The notes beneath the pieces are model-generated. The model was not told the origin of the DNA. It made no database searches and saw nothing but the letters and a program-made list of their open reading frames with translations. A program made the translations under genes and the position numbers. From Paraburkholderia susongensis (GTDB taxonomy: Bacteria > Pseudomonadota > Gammaproteobacteria > Burkholderiales > Burkholderiaceae): a stretch of DNA of 64,000 nt. Below are positions 44,048-53,400 of this stretch, piece by piece; position 1 is the first letter of the stretch; each line of letters starts with the position of its first letter. The stretch spans positions 372,001 to 436,000 of the forward strand of contig NZ_FXAT01000005.1 of NCBI RefSeq assembly GCF_900177725.1, given 5' to 3'.

Positions 44048-45268
44048 TCACGAATTACTGTTCGCGCTGGCGCTCGCCTTCGCGCGCGTTTGCGCAAGCG
44101 GTGCGCTGTTCGGGTCATCGTCGGTCGTCATCGGCACCATGTGCGCGCGCACCGCATCGCCGGGGCGCACACGCTGAATACCGTTGACGACGATCCGGTC
44201 ACCCGGCTTCAGTCCGTCCTTGACGACGCGCAGATTGCCCTGCATCGCGCCTGTCGATATCTCCCGATACACGACGTGATTGCCCTGATCGACCACGAGC
44301 ACGAACTTCTTGTCCTGGTCGGTGCCGACCGCGGCGTCATCGATGAGCAGCGCCGGGTGCGGCGCGCCGCCGCCCACTTTCACGCGTGCGTAGAGGCCCG
44401 GAATCAGGGCGCCGTCCTCGTTATCGAAACGCGCGCGCACGCGAATCGTGCCCGACGACGTATCGAGCCGGTTGTCGACCGACTCGATCGTGCCGCTGCG
44501 CGAGTAGCCGGTTTCATCGGCGAGACCCAGTTGGACCGGCACCTTGCCGCCGTCCTTCGCGCGGCTCAGGTATTGCAGGTAGGTTTGCTCGTCGGCGTCG
44601 AACGAGGCGTAGATCGGCGACACCGATACGAGCGTGGTCAACGGCGCCGCACTCGCACCCGCCGACACGACGTTGCCCACTGTGATCTCCGCGCGCGACA
44701 CGCGGCCCGACACCGGTGCGACGATCTTCGTGTAGCCCAGATTGATGCGCGCGGTTTCGAGCGCGGCTTGCGCGGCCTTCAGGTTCGCGCTCGCCTCGCG
44801 CGCGGCGTTCTGCTTCTCGTCGTAGTCGCGTTTGGCGATCGCGTTGTCGGCGATCAGGCGTTGCGCGCGTTCCCAGTCGCTTTGCGTGTAGCCCGTGCGC
44901 GCTTGCGCGGCCGCGAGCTGCGCTTCGGCCCGATCGACTTCCGCCGCATACGGACGCGGATCGATCACGAACAGCGTGTCGCCCTTCTTCACGAGCGCGC
45001 CGTCCTTGAAGTTGACGGACACGATCGTGCCCGGCACCTGCGAACGCACGTCTACTTTTTCGACGGCTTCGAGACGGCCCGAATAACTCTGCCAGTCCGT
45101 GATCGTCTTCTGCACCACAGTGGCAACGTCGACTTCGGGCACGATGGTCGGCGCGGTCGGCGAACTCGCATCCACGCGAATCGCGCCGAACGTGCCGAGT
45201 CCGGCGAGAACGACCACAACGAGCGCGGCAAGCGCCACGCGGCGGCGGGAAAGAGGAAGGATAGTCAT
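44048..45268 (-). CDS. ceoA: RND efflux membrane-fusion protein (CeoA/BpeE/MexE type)
   Basis: 406 residues. It has an N-terminal membrane anchor (VALAALVVVVLAGLGTFGAI) and no lipobox cysteine. The lipoyl/hairpin region is typical (RLEAVEKVDVRSQVPGTIVSVNFKDGALVKKGDTLFVIDPRPY; a long coiled-coil EVDRAEAQLAAAQARTGYTQS...). The beta-barrel part includes ARFDNEDGALIPGLYARVKV. The tail (DPNSAPLAQTRAKASASANS) is polar. It bridges CeoB and OpcM in the periplasm. 145 bp separate it from ceoB. Confidence 0.92.
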   Translation of the reverse strand: MTILPLSRRRVALAALVVVVLAGLGTFGAIRVDASSPTAPTIVPEVDVATVVQKTITDWQSYSGRLEAVEKVDVRSQVPGTIVSVNFKDGALVKKGDTLFVIDPRPYAAEVDRAEAQLAAAQARTGYTQSDWERAQRLIADNAIAKRDYDEKQNAAREASANLKAAQAALETARINLGYTKIVAPVSGRVSRAEITVGNVVSAGASAAPLTTLVSVSPIYASFDADEQTYLQYLSRAKDGGKVPVQLGLADETGYSRSGTIESVDNRLDTSSGTIRVRARFDNEDGALIPGLYARVKVGGGAPHPALLIDDAAVGTDQDKKFVLVVDQGNHVVYREISTGAMQGNLRVVKDGLKPGDRIVVNGIQRVRPGDAVRAHMVPMTTDDDPNSAPLAQTRAKASASANSNS

Positions 45269-45302
45269 GTGTAGCTCCCGGTATCGTTGATTGAATTTCT
45301 GT

Positions 45303-46157
45303 TTATCGATGAGCGCGCGCGTCGAAACGCCACTGAAAAAAGCGCACCGCTTCCTGCAATGCCGGCGGGTGATCGGCGAGCGCCGCGTGCGAGACGCTCG
45401 GGTAGCGCACCACCTGGGTGTGCACGCCCGCGTCGATCAGACTGCTTGCGTATTTCTCGGCTTCCACGTGCAACACGTCGTTCTGCGCGGTCGCGATCAG
45501 CGTGGCGGGCAAGCCCGCGAGCCGCAGCGATTCGAGCGGCGCGGCATACGGATGCATGCGCTGCGACGCCTGCGGCAGATACGCGCGATAACATGCCGCG
45601 CACTCGCGCGCCGTGATGTCCGAGCCGAGGCGCTTCTCGTCGCCCAGACGCGTGAGGCTCGGATCGAGCATCGGCCCGAACAGCGCCTGAGCAGCGATCT
45701 GCACGTCGCCGCGATCGCGCGCGATGAACGCGAGGCAGTTCGCGAGCTGGCCACCCGCATCGTGGCCGGCCACACCGATCTTTCTGCTATTGCCGCCGAA
45801 TGCGCGCGCCCGCGTCTGCACCCACAGCGCCGCGCGATGCGCGTCTTCCGGCGCGGCGGGAAAAGGAAACCGCGGCGCGAGCGAATAGCCGACCGACACG
45901 ACCAGCGCCGGTAAGTGTTCTGCGAAATAACGCGCGGCGAAGTCGGCCTGCTCTATCGAGCCTTTCGTAAAACCGCCGCCGTGAAAATAAAGCAGTACTG
46001 GCAGTGCGGTTTTTTTCGCAAGCCGGTACAACCGCAACGTAATTTCCTGTGCGTGTCCGTCGATTCGCACATCTGTGACTTCGAGTGCCGCCTCGTTGGC
46101 TTCCGCGGCGCTGCCGTCCGCGGGAACAAAGGTGTACGGCGATTTGAATGCATCCAT
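45303..46157 (-). CDS. llpE: LlpE-like alpha/beta hydrolase with altered nucleophile
   Basis: 284 residues of the hormone-sensitive-lipase-like group: oxyanion motif YFHGGGFTKGS (about 58-67) and YSLAPRFPFPAAPEDAHRA. Where the family has GDSAGG, this protein reads GHDAGG (131-136), so the nucleophilic serine is replaced by Asp133. The acid (QNDVLHVEAE) and histidine (SVSHAALAD) regions remain. In B. cenocepacia an llpE gene precedes ceoA-ceoB-opcM in the salicylate-inducible efflux operon, and the same order holds here (34 bp before ceoA). It may be a non-hydrolytic binder or use a different chemistry. Confidence 0.88.
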   Translation of the reverse strand: MDAFKSPYTFVPADGSAAEANEAALEVTDVRIDGHAQEITLRLYRLAKKTALPVLLYFHGGGFTKGSIEQADFAARYFAEHLPALVVSVGYSLAPRFPFPAAPEDAHRAALWVQTRARAFGGNSRKIGVAGHDAGGQLANCLAFIARDRGDVQIAAQALFGPMLDPSLTRLGDEKRLGSDITARECAACYRAYLPQASQRMHPYAAPLESLRLAGLPATLIATAQNDVLHVEAEKYASSLIDAGVHTQVVRYPSVSHAALADHPPALQEAVRFFQWRFDARAHR

Positions 46158-46317
46158 GTCGAGCCGCGCAAATGCGCATAGAACTTCAATGGTGCGAATT
46201 GTGGCTTCGGCAGACTCGCAAATAAATGCCTATAATCCGGCAACACAATTCGGTGCCCCTGAACAATCCTCAGCGATTGCTCCACGGATTCCACCCCGCC
46301 CCTTCCGGAGGTTTGCG
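46158..46317. promoter_or_regulatory. Divergent llpE/ceoR promoter region
   Basis: 160 bp between the efflux operon and its LysR regulator. TATAAT at 46231-46236 is a consensus -10 for ceoR, with no good -35, as expected of an activated promoter. A LysR site must lie here in the family model, but I cannot fix one T-N11-A box with confidence. Confidence 0.5.
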
Positions 46318-47322
46318 ATGGACCGGCTTCAGGCCATGCAAGTGTTCACACGTGTCGTCGACACCAACAGCTTTACCCGCGCAGCGGAAACGCTCGATCT
46401 GCCGCGTGCATCCGTTACTACGATTATTCAGAACCTCGAAGCGTTTCTCGGCACGCGGCTGATGCACCGGACCACCCGGCGCCTGTCGCTCACGCCGGAC
46501 GGCGCGGCGTATTACGAGCGCTGCGTGCGCATCCTCGCGGACGTCGAGGAAACCGAGGCCAGCTTCCAGAGCGGCAACAAGAAGCCGCACGGCAAGCTGC
46601 GCATCGACATGCCGGGGTCGCTTGGCCGGCTGATCGTGATTCCCGCGCTGTGCGAATTCCACACGCGCTATCCGGATATCGATCTGCAACTCGGCCTCAC
46701 CGACCGGCCGGTGGACCTGCTGCAGGAAGGCGTGGATTGCGTGGTGCGGGTCGGCGCGCTGCAGGATTCGTCACTGGTCGCGCGCCGCATCGGTCTGTTC
46801 GAGGGCGTGACCTGCGCGTCACCGGACTACATCAAGCGCGCGGGCATGCCCGCTTCGCTCGAAGATCTCGACAACCACAAAGCGGTCAACTACTTCTCGA
46901 GCCGCACGGGCCGTACGATCGATTGGGCGTTCATGGTCGATGGACAGGAAGTGGAAGTGAAGATGAAGGGCATCGTCTCGGTCAACGATGCGGATGCTTA
47001 TGTGACCTGCGGAGTCGAAGGCTTCGGCCTGATTCAGCCGGCGCTCTTCATGGTGCTGCCGCATCTGCGTTCGGGCCAACTCGTCGAAGTACTGCCGGAA
47101 TTGAAGCCCCTGCCGATGCCGATTTCCGCAGTCTATCCGCACAGTCGGCATCTGTCGCCGAAAGTCCGTGTTTTCGTAGACTGGATCGCGGAGCTGTTCG
47201 ACCGTTGCCCGCTGCTAAGCGGACGCGGCCGTCTCGACACTGCCTGCACGAAGCGCACGTTCGAAGAACGCGAGTCCGCACCGGCACTCGACACGCCGGT
47301 CATGACCGAATGGGTCGCCTAA
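46318..47322 (+). CDS. ceoR: LysR-family efflux regulator (CeoR/BpeT type)
   Basis: 334 residues. The start at 46318 (MDRLQAMQVFTRVVDTNSFT) has GGAGG six bases upstream. The winged helix is TRAAETLDLPRASVTTIIQNLE (about 16-37), and the effector domain is typical (LRIDMPGSLGRLIVIPALCEF; LTDRPVDLLQEGVDCVVRVG). The C-terminal ~30 residues after FDRCPLL are a polar extension. It is divergent from llpE-ceoA-ceoB-opcM; in B. pseudomallei BpeT and in B. cenocepacia CeoR activate this pump, and effector-domain changes cause drug resistance. Confidence 0.88.
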   Translation: MDRLQAMQVFTRVVDTNSFTRAAETLDLPRASVTTIIQNLEAFLGTRLMHRTTRRLSLTPDGAAYYERCVRILADVEETEASFQSGNKKPHGKLRIDMPGSLGRLIVIPALCEFHTRYPDIDLQLGLTDRPVDLLQEGVDCVVRVGALQDSSLVARRIGLFEGVTCASPDYIKRAGMPASLEDLDNHKAVNYFSSRTGRTIDWAFMVDGQEVEVKMKGIVSVNDADAYVTCGVEGFGLIQPALFMVLPHLRSGQLVEVLPELKPLPMPISAVYPHSRHLSPKVRVFVDWIAELFDRCPLLSGRGRLDTACTKRTFEERESAPALDTPVMTEWVA

Positions 47323-47410
47323 GCACTGCATGAGCAGGTTCGCAACGAAGTACGCAAACTGAAACAGTGAATTCCAGCCGCGGCGCCAATGCCGCGGCTG
47401 CTGCGCAGTG

Positions 47411-47446
47411 CCTTCGTAGCAGCCTTCGTAGCGGCCTTCGTCGCTG
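47411..47446. repeat. Short 12-bp tandem repeat (3 copies)
   Basis: CCTTCGTAGCAG, CCTTCGTAGCGG and CCTTCGTCGCTG in a row, between ceoR and the DUF4148 gene. No gene is associated. Confidence 0.8.
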
Positions 47447-47622
47447 CGTTCACACGTCGCTGCATTCACAGTTACCTCGCCTGGCAAAGCTCCGCTCGCG
47501 ATTGTTCTGGAATCGCGACAATTCATTTCGCAAAAGTGCGATTTATCCGCACTGAGCGAGCCTCTACAGTTCACCCTGTCGCAGCGCTATCCGTGCTGCC
47601 AAGGAATCGACAGGAGTGGATC

Positions 47623-47928
47623 ATGAAACGCAATCTGTTGGCAGGTGTTGCCCTTTCGCTGCTCGTCAGCGCTCCGGTATTCGCGCAAGGCGGCGGAGGA
47701 ATCGGCCGGGCGGGCACGTACGACACGCAACCCGCGCCGACCGTGAGCACGAAAACGCGCGCCGAGGTGAAGGCGGAACTGGTGGCCGCCTATCGCGACG
47801 GTTCGCTGCCCGCGCTGAATCGCACCTCGTATCCGGACAAGGGCCTCATCGGTCAAACGCAGGCGGCACGTATCGCGTTGCAGGAAAATTCGAACGGCGA
47901 CGTGACCCGTGTGGCGAAAGATCAATAA
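47623..47928 (+). CDS. Small exported DUF4148-type protein
   Basis: 101 residues. The signal peptide MKRNLLAGVALSLLVSAPVFA is followed by a glycine run (QGGGGIGRAG). The mature part shows the DUF4148 pattern common in Burkholderia: a helix around KTRAEVKAELVAAYRDG, then LPALNRTSYPDKGLIG. The start at 47623 has AGGAG upstream at six bases. Its function is unknown; the family is small, periplasmic and often stress-related. Confidence 0.88.
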   Translation: MKRNLLAGVALSLLVSAPVFAQGGGGIGRAGTYDTQPAPTVSTKTRAEVKAELVAAYRDGSLPALNRTSYPDKGLIGQTQAARIALQENSNGDVTRVAKDQ

Positions 47929-47963
47929 CGGATCAGTTAACGAATCAATGGAAGCGCGGCTGA

Positions 47964-48000
47964 CGCGACGATCAGTTTTCCAAAAGAAATGATCGTCGCG
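47964..48000. other. Perfect 11-bp hairpin between DUF4148 gene and small ORF
   Basis: CGCGACGATCA and TGATCGTCGCG pair perfectly around a 15-base A/T-rich loop. It starts 36 bp after the DUF4148 stop and ends 36 bp before the small ORF start. There is no T-tract, so it could be a processing or attenuation site. Confidence 0.65.
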
Positions 48001-48035
48001 ATGTTGTCCGCACACTCTTTATCAAGGAGCACATC

Positions 48036-48110
48036 ATGACACCGTCAGAACTCGATCATTGGGATACCGACACGCCTGTGTGGACGCCGTATCGTCCGAC
48101 GCAGCATTGA
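48036..48110 (+). CDS. Possible 24-residue small protein
   Basis: A 25-codon frame beginning MTPSELDHWDTDTPVW and ending in a basic/polar tail with a TGA at 48108. AAGGAG lies six bases before the ATG, a stronger ribosome site than many genes here have. The peptide is acidic and aromatic (two Trp, one Tyr, four Asp/Glu in the first half). A hairpin lies upstream and a terminator directly downstream, so it has the layout of a small gene of its own, possibly in one transcript with the DUF4148 gene. No family is recognised. Confidence 0.5.
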   Translation: MTPSELDHWDTDTPVWTPYRPTQH

Positions 48111-48144
48111 GTGTCCGTTTGTGGTTGGCGGCGTTGGCCGCCGG

Positions 48145-48182
48145 GCGCCCGCAAGCCTTGCTTCGCGGGCGCATTGCTTTTG
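48145..48182 (+). terminator. Terminator after the small ORF
   Basis: GCGCCCGC-AAGC pairs with GCTT-CGCGGGCGC (12 bp with one bulged base) around a CTT loop, followed by ATTGCTTTTG. Confidence 0.65.
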
Positions 48183-48282
48183 AAAGCCGTTTCGAGCGCC
48201 GCTCACGCTTTCGCCGATGTTTTCCTATAATCGACGGCTCTCCCCTCAGCGTGTTTGCGCGCTTCACAACAGGAGCACCACG

Positions 48283-49263
48283 ATGGACTATGTGAAACTC
48301 GGCCGCACCGGCCTCGATGTATCGCGTCTTTGTCTCGGTTGCATGAGCTACGGCGTGCCTTCGCGCGGCACACACCCCTGGTCGCTCGACGATGAAGCCG
48401 CACGCCCTTTCATCAAGCAGGCACTCGATCACGGCATCAATTTCTTCGATACCGCCAATGTCTATTCGGACGGCACCAGCGAAGAAATCGTCGGCCGTGC
48501 GCTCAAGGACTTTGCGCGGCGCGATGAAATCGTGCTGGCGACCAAGGTCAATAGCCGCATGCATCCGGGGCCGAACGGCATGGGCCTGTCGCGCAAGGCG
48601 ATCATGGCGGAAATCGACCACAGCCTGCGGCGTCTCGGCACCGATTACGTGGACCTGTACCAGATCCATCGCTGGGACTACGGCACGCCGATCGAAGAAA
48701 CCATGGAAGCGCTGCACGATGTCGTGAAGGCCGGCAAAGCGCGCTATATCGGCGCGTCGTCGATGTACGCGTGGCAGTTCGCGAAGGCGCTGCATGTTGC
48801 CGAACGCCATGGTTGGACGCGCTTCGTCACGATGCAGAACTACGTGAATCTGCTGTATCGCGAAGAAGAACGTGAAATGTTGCCGCTGTGTGAAAGCGAA
48901 GGCATCGGCGTGATTCCGTGGAGTCCGCTTGCACGCGGGCGCTTGACGCGCGATTGGGACACGGAAAGCGCGCGCTCGGAAACCGACGAATTCGGCCGCA
49001 CGCTTTACGCGTCTACGCAGGATGCGGACCGGCGGATCGTCGAGCGGGTCAGCGAAATCGCGAAGGAGCGCGGCGTGCCGCGCGCGCAGGTCGCACTAGC
49101 GTGGGTATTGCAGAAGAAGCCGATTACCGCGCCGATCGTCGGCGCCACCAAGCTGCATCATCTGGACGATGCGGTCGCGGCGCTGTCGCTGAAGCTGAGC
49201 GACGACGAAATTCGCCGGCTCGAGGAACTCTATGTGCCGCATGCGGTGAGCGGGTTCAAATAA
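48283..49263 (+). CDS. Aldo/keto reductase
   Basis: 326 residues, close in layout to E. coli YajO. The catalytic tetrad is visible: Asp and Tyr in FFDTANVYSDGTSEE (about 52-62), Lys in VLATKVN and His in YQIHRWD. The NADPH site lies near the C-terminus (ITAPIVGATKLHHLDDAVAAL). The start at 48283 (MDYVKLGRTGLDVSRL) has AGGAG seven bases upstream. It reduces aldehydes or ketones with NADPH; the natural substrate is not known. Confidence 0.92.
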   Translation: MDYVKLGRTGLDVSRLCLGCMSYGVPSRGTHPWSLDDEAARPFIKQALDHGINFFDTANVYSDGTSEEIVGRALKDFARRDEIVLATKVNSRMHPGPNGMGLSRKAIMAEIDHSLRRLGTDYVDLYQIHRWDYGTPIEETMEALHDVVKAGKARYIGASSMYAWQFAKALHVAERHGWTRFVTMQNYVNLLYREEEREMLPLCESEGIGVIPWSPLARGRLTRDWDTESARSETDEFGRTLYASTQDADRRIVERVSEIAKERGVPRAQVALAWVLQKKPITAPIVGATKLHHLDDAVAALSLKLSDDEIRRLEELYVPHAVSGFK

Positions 49264-49362
49264 GCGCGGTACGCGCTCGCATGAAATGAAAGCGGGCGGT
49301 GAACTTGCGCGCGATTTGCCGCGCTCGATTCCCGCCCAGCTCTATTCATGACACTCACTTCT

Positions 49363-50268
49363 TTAATTGCGCGGCACGTCCGGCTCGAAAAACACCCAGC
49401 GCACCTGCGGAAACGCCGCCTGCAAATCGGCCTCGATGATGTTGATTGCGTCCACCATCGCGCGGCCGCTCGCGTAGTCGATCATTTCCGCTTGCACCGC
49501 CACCACGACGTGACGTCCCCATTGCAGCGTAATCATGTTGATGATGCCGCGAATCTCGGCACGCGCACGCAGATGCGCTTCGATGGCGCCGCGCACTTCC
49601 GGACTCGCCGATTCGCCGACGATCATCGACTTCACTTCGCGCGCCACTAGCCACGCGATAATCATCAGCAGAAGACCCACGCCGACCGAGCCGAGCGCGT
49701 CATAGACAGGATTGCCGGTCACCATCGTCAGCAGTACCGCGATAAACGCGATGGCAAGACCCGCCAGTGCGGCAATATCCTCACCGGCCACGACGAGCAG
49801 ATCGGACTCGCGCGTCTCCCGGAACCAGCGCCACATGCTCTTCTCCGGGTGCGTCTTGCGAATCTCCTTGACCGCGCCCCACAAGGACAACGATTCGAGC
49901 ACCACTGAAACGCCGAGCACCGCCAGCGCGACGAACGCAAACTGCAACGGCTCGCGCACAATCAGACGATGCACGCCCTCGTACACCGAGAACACGCCAC
50001 CGACAAAAAACAGCAGCAGCGCAACGAGCAGCGAATAGAAATTGATTTCACGGCCGCTGCCCATCGGATGCAAAGGGCTCACCGGCTTGCGTGCTTCGCG
50101 CAGTCCGAACAGCAGAAGCAGTTGATTGCCGCAGTCGGCGGTGGAGTGAATCGCTTCGGCGAACAGCGAGCCGGAGCCTGTAAACGCCGCCGCGGCGAAC
50201 TTGCAGATAGCGATGCCGAGGTTGGCGGCGAGTGCATAAAAAATAGCTTTCGGCGATTCTTCTTTCAT
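49363..50268 (-). CDS. Cation diffusion facilitator transporter
   Basis: 301 residues with six helices. The TM2 metal site is AEAIHSTADCGNQLLLLFG (HxxxD), and the TM5 site reads VVAGEDIAALAGLAIAF, the E-D form found in the SLC30A9/ZnT9-like branch rather than the zinc-export HxxxD form. The C-terminal domain (VRGAIEAHLRARAEIRGIINMI) is short. The start at 50268 (MKEESPKAIFYALAANLG) matches family members. It exports a divalent metal by proton exchange; metal choice is uncertain. Confidence 0.9.
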   Translation of the reverse strand: MKEESPKAIFYALAANLGIAICKFAAAAFTGSGSLFAEAIHSTADCGNQLLLLFGLREARKPVSPLHPMGSGREINFYSLLVALLLFFVGGVFSVYEGVHRLIVREPLQFAFVALAVLGVSVVLESLSLWGAVKEIRKTHPEKSMWRWFRETRESDLLVVAGEDIAALAGLAIAFIAVLLTMVTGNPVYDALGSVGVGLLLMIIAWLVAREVKSMIVGESASPEVRGAIEAHLRARAEIRGIINMITLQWGRHVVVAVQAEMIDYASGRAMVDAINIIEADLQAAFPQVRWVFFEPDVPRN

Positions 50269-50484
50269 CTTCGGGAGCGCGTCCGTGAGTTTGCTGGGAG
50301 CTGCCAGGAGGCATGGCTCCGTATTATGGACACGCCAGGCCGTGTGCGTCCAACCCGGGCGTCGTTTGCATGGCATCGTCGCTCATACTTCATGCGCGGC
50401 GATGTTCGAGCCTCTCCGTTCAAGCCCTCTTCCTGATCGCAGGTCGCACTCCCACGCTCATCGCCCGCCGCGCACAGCCTCCCG

Positions 50485-53400
50485 CTATGCTCTTTCAAGC
50501 GCCGCCATCTCGCGCACGACCACCAGCAGCACCGAAAGACTCGCGCCGCCGGTTGCGCGCAGATCGGTCAGCAGCCGCGTATAACGCTCCAGTTGCGCGG
50601 CGCGCTTTTCGCGCCAGGCCTGCACGAGCGAGTCCGGCGTCGAGGCGTCGTTCGCGCCGGCCAGCGCGCTCGTGGTCAACGCGCGCTTGAGCCGGGCGAG
50701 TTCGGCGAGCGCCGACGCGCGTGCGAGCATGTCCCAATGCGTCGGCGCCGGCAATGAAGCCGCGCGCTCGCTGATCCAGCCATAGTTCAGCAGCGTGCCG
50801 AGCGCGAAGTAGACACCCGCCACCTGTTCGAGATTGCGCCCGCACGTCGACGCCACTTCGGCGATATCGAGCAGCGCCGCCGACACCTCGCCGCTTGCAA
50901 TGCGCACCGCGAGATCGCTATCGACACCGGCATCGACGAACACGCGCTGCCGCTCGGACAGCGCTTCGAGGTCCGCACCCGGCAACAGGGACGGCCACTG
51001 CGGCGCCAGGCGCTGCGCGGCGTCACGGCAGCGCGCGAGCAGGCCCGCCACGTCGTCGCCGGCCGCGCCCGATTGCAGATGCCGCAGGAACCACAGCGCC
51101 GAACGTTCGACGAGCCGCGCGACTTCGGCGAACATGCGCGCCTGCACGTCGTCGGCGACGCGGTTGTCGAGCGCGTCGATGTTGCTCCAGATCCGGTCGA
51201 GATCGAACACGTCGCGCGCCATGATGCACGCGCGCACGATGTCGCCCGGTTGCGCATCGGTCTCTTCCATGAGCCGGTGCACGAACTCGCAGCCCACGCG
51301 GTTCACGAGCGCGTTGGTCAGATGCGTCGCAAGGATTTCGCGGCGCAGCGGATGGCGCTGCATCGGTTCGCGGAAGCGCTGCCGCAACGGCTTCGGGAAA
51401 TACTCGATCAACATGTCGCTGACGAGCGGGTCTTCCGGCATCGACGATTCGAGCAGCGCGTCGTACAGCCACATCTTGCTATAGGCGAGCAGCACCGCGC
51501 GCTCGGGCGTCGTGAGGCCCTGCTTCGCGGCGGCGCGCTCGGCGATTTCCTCGTCGGCGGGCAGGAACTCGATCACGCGATTGAGCCGCCCCGCCCTTTC
51601 CAGATAGCGCATCAGGCGAGCCTCGGCATCGAGCAGTTCGACACCATAGCGGCCCGCGATCGACAGCGCCTGGGTCTGATAGTAGTTGTCCGTCAGCACG
51701 AGCAGACCCACTTCGTCGGTCATTTCGGCGAGCAGCGCATTGCGCTGCTTCTCGGTCATCTCGCCATCGGCGACGACGAGGCCGAGCAGAATCTTGATGT
51801 TGACTTCGTGATCCGAACAATCGACGCCCGCGGAATTGTCGATCGCATCGGTATTGATGCGCCCGCCGCGCTGCGCGAATTCGATGCGGCCGAGTTGCGT
51901 CAGACCGAGGTTGCCGCCCTCGGCCACGACCTTGCAGCGTAGATCGGCGCCGTTCACGCGAATCGCGTCATTTGCGCGGTCACCGACCTGCTGATGCGTC
52001 TCGCGGCTCGCCTTCACGTACGTGCCGATGCCACCGTTGTAGAGCAGATCGACCGGCGCCTGCAGAATCGCGCGCATGAGTTCGGCCGGCGACAACGCCG
52101 CCGCGCTGATGCCGAGCACCGACTGCACGGCCGCGGACAGCGGAATCGTCTTCGCGGCGCGCGGGAACACGCCGCCGCCCGCCGAGATCAGCGACGGGTC
52201 GTAGTCGGCCCAGCTCGAACGGTCGAGCATGAAAAGCCGCGCGCGCTCGGCGAAGCTCTTCGCCGGATCGGGATCCGGGTCGAGAAAGATGTGCCGGTGA
52301 TCGAACGCGGCAACGAGCTTGATATGCGGCGACAACAGCATGCCGTTGCCGAACACGTCACCCGACATGTCGCCGACACCGGCCACCGTGAAGTCCATGC
52401 TCTGGGTGTCCACGCCTATTTCGCGGAAGTGCCGCTTGACCGACTCCCATGCGCCGCGCGCGGTGATCCCCATCTTCTTGTGGTCGTAGCCGACCGAGCC
52501 GCCCGACGCGAATGCGTCGTCGAGCCAGAAGCCGTATTCCTGCGAGATCGCGTTCGCGTAGTCGGAGAACGTGGCCGTGCCTTTGTCGGCGGCGACCACG
52601 AGATAGGGATCATCGGGATCGTGGCGCACCACGTCGGGCGGCGGCACCACGTCCGTGCCCGCGAGGTTGTCGGTCAGATCGAGCAGGCCGCGCAGGAAGG
52701 TCTGATAGCACGCGACACCCTCGCGCATCCACGCATCGCGCTCGCTCTGCGGCGGCGGATTCTTCACGACGAAGCCGCCTTTCGAGCCCACCGGCACGAT
52801 CACGACGTTCTTCACCATCTGCGCCTTCATGAGGCCGAGCACTTCCGTGCGGAAATCCTCGCGTCTGTCGGACCAGCGCAAGCCGCCGCGCGCGACGCGG
52901 CCGCCGCGCAAATGCACACCCTCGACGCGCGGCGAATAGACCCAGATCTCGAACATCGGTTTCGGTTCGGGCAGGCCCGGCACCTGCGCGGGATCGAACT
53001 TGAACGACAGGTACGGCTTCGGCCGTCCCTCGGCGTCGTAGCGATAGTAGTTCGTGCGCTTCGTTGCCTTGATGACGCCGAGGAACTGCCGCAGTATGCG
53101 GTCCTCGTCGAGATTCGGCACCTGGTCGAGCGCGCTGTCTATCGCCGCGAGACAGCTTTCGACGCGCGCCTTGCGCGCATCGCCCGGCACGGGACCGAAG
53201 CTCGCGATGAACAGATCGACGAGCATGCGCGCAATCGCCGGATTGCCGGTCACCGCGCGCTCGATATACGCATCGCTGAACGTCGAGCCCACCTGGCGCA
53301 GATACTTCGCATACGCGCGCAGAATCGTCACCTCGCGCGCGTTCAGTTGCGCACGCAGCACGAGACGATTGAAGTCGTCGCTTTCGATCGCGCCCGTCCA

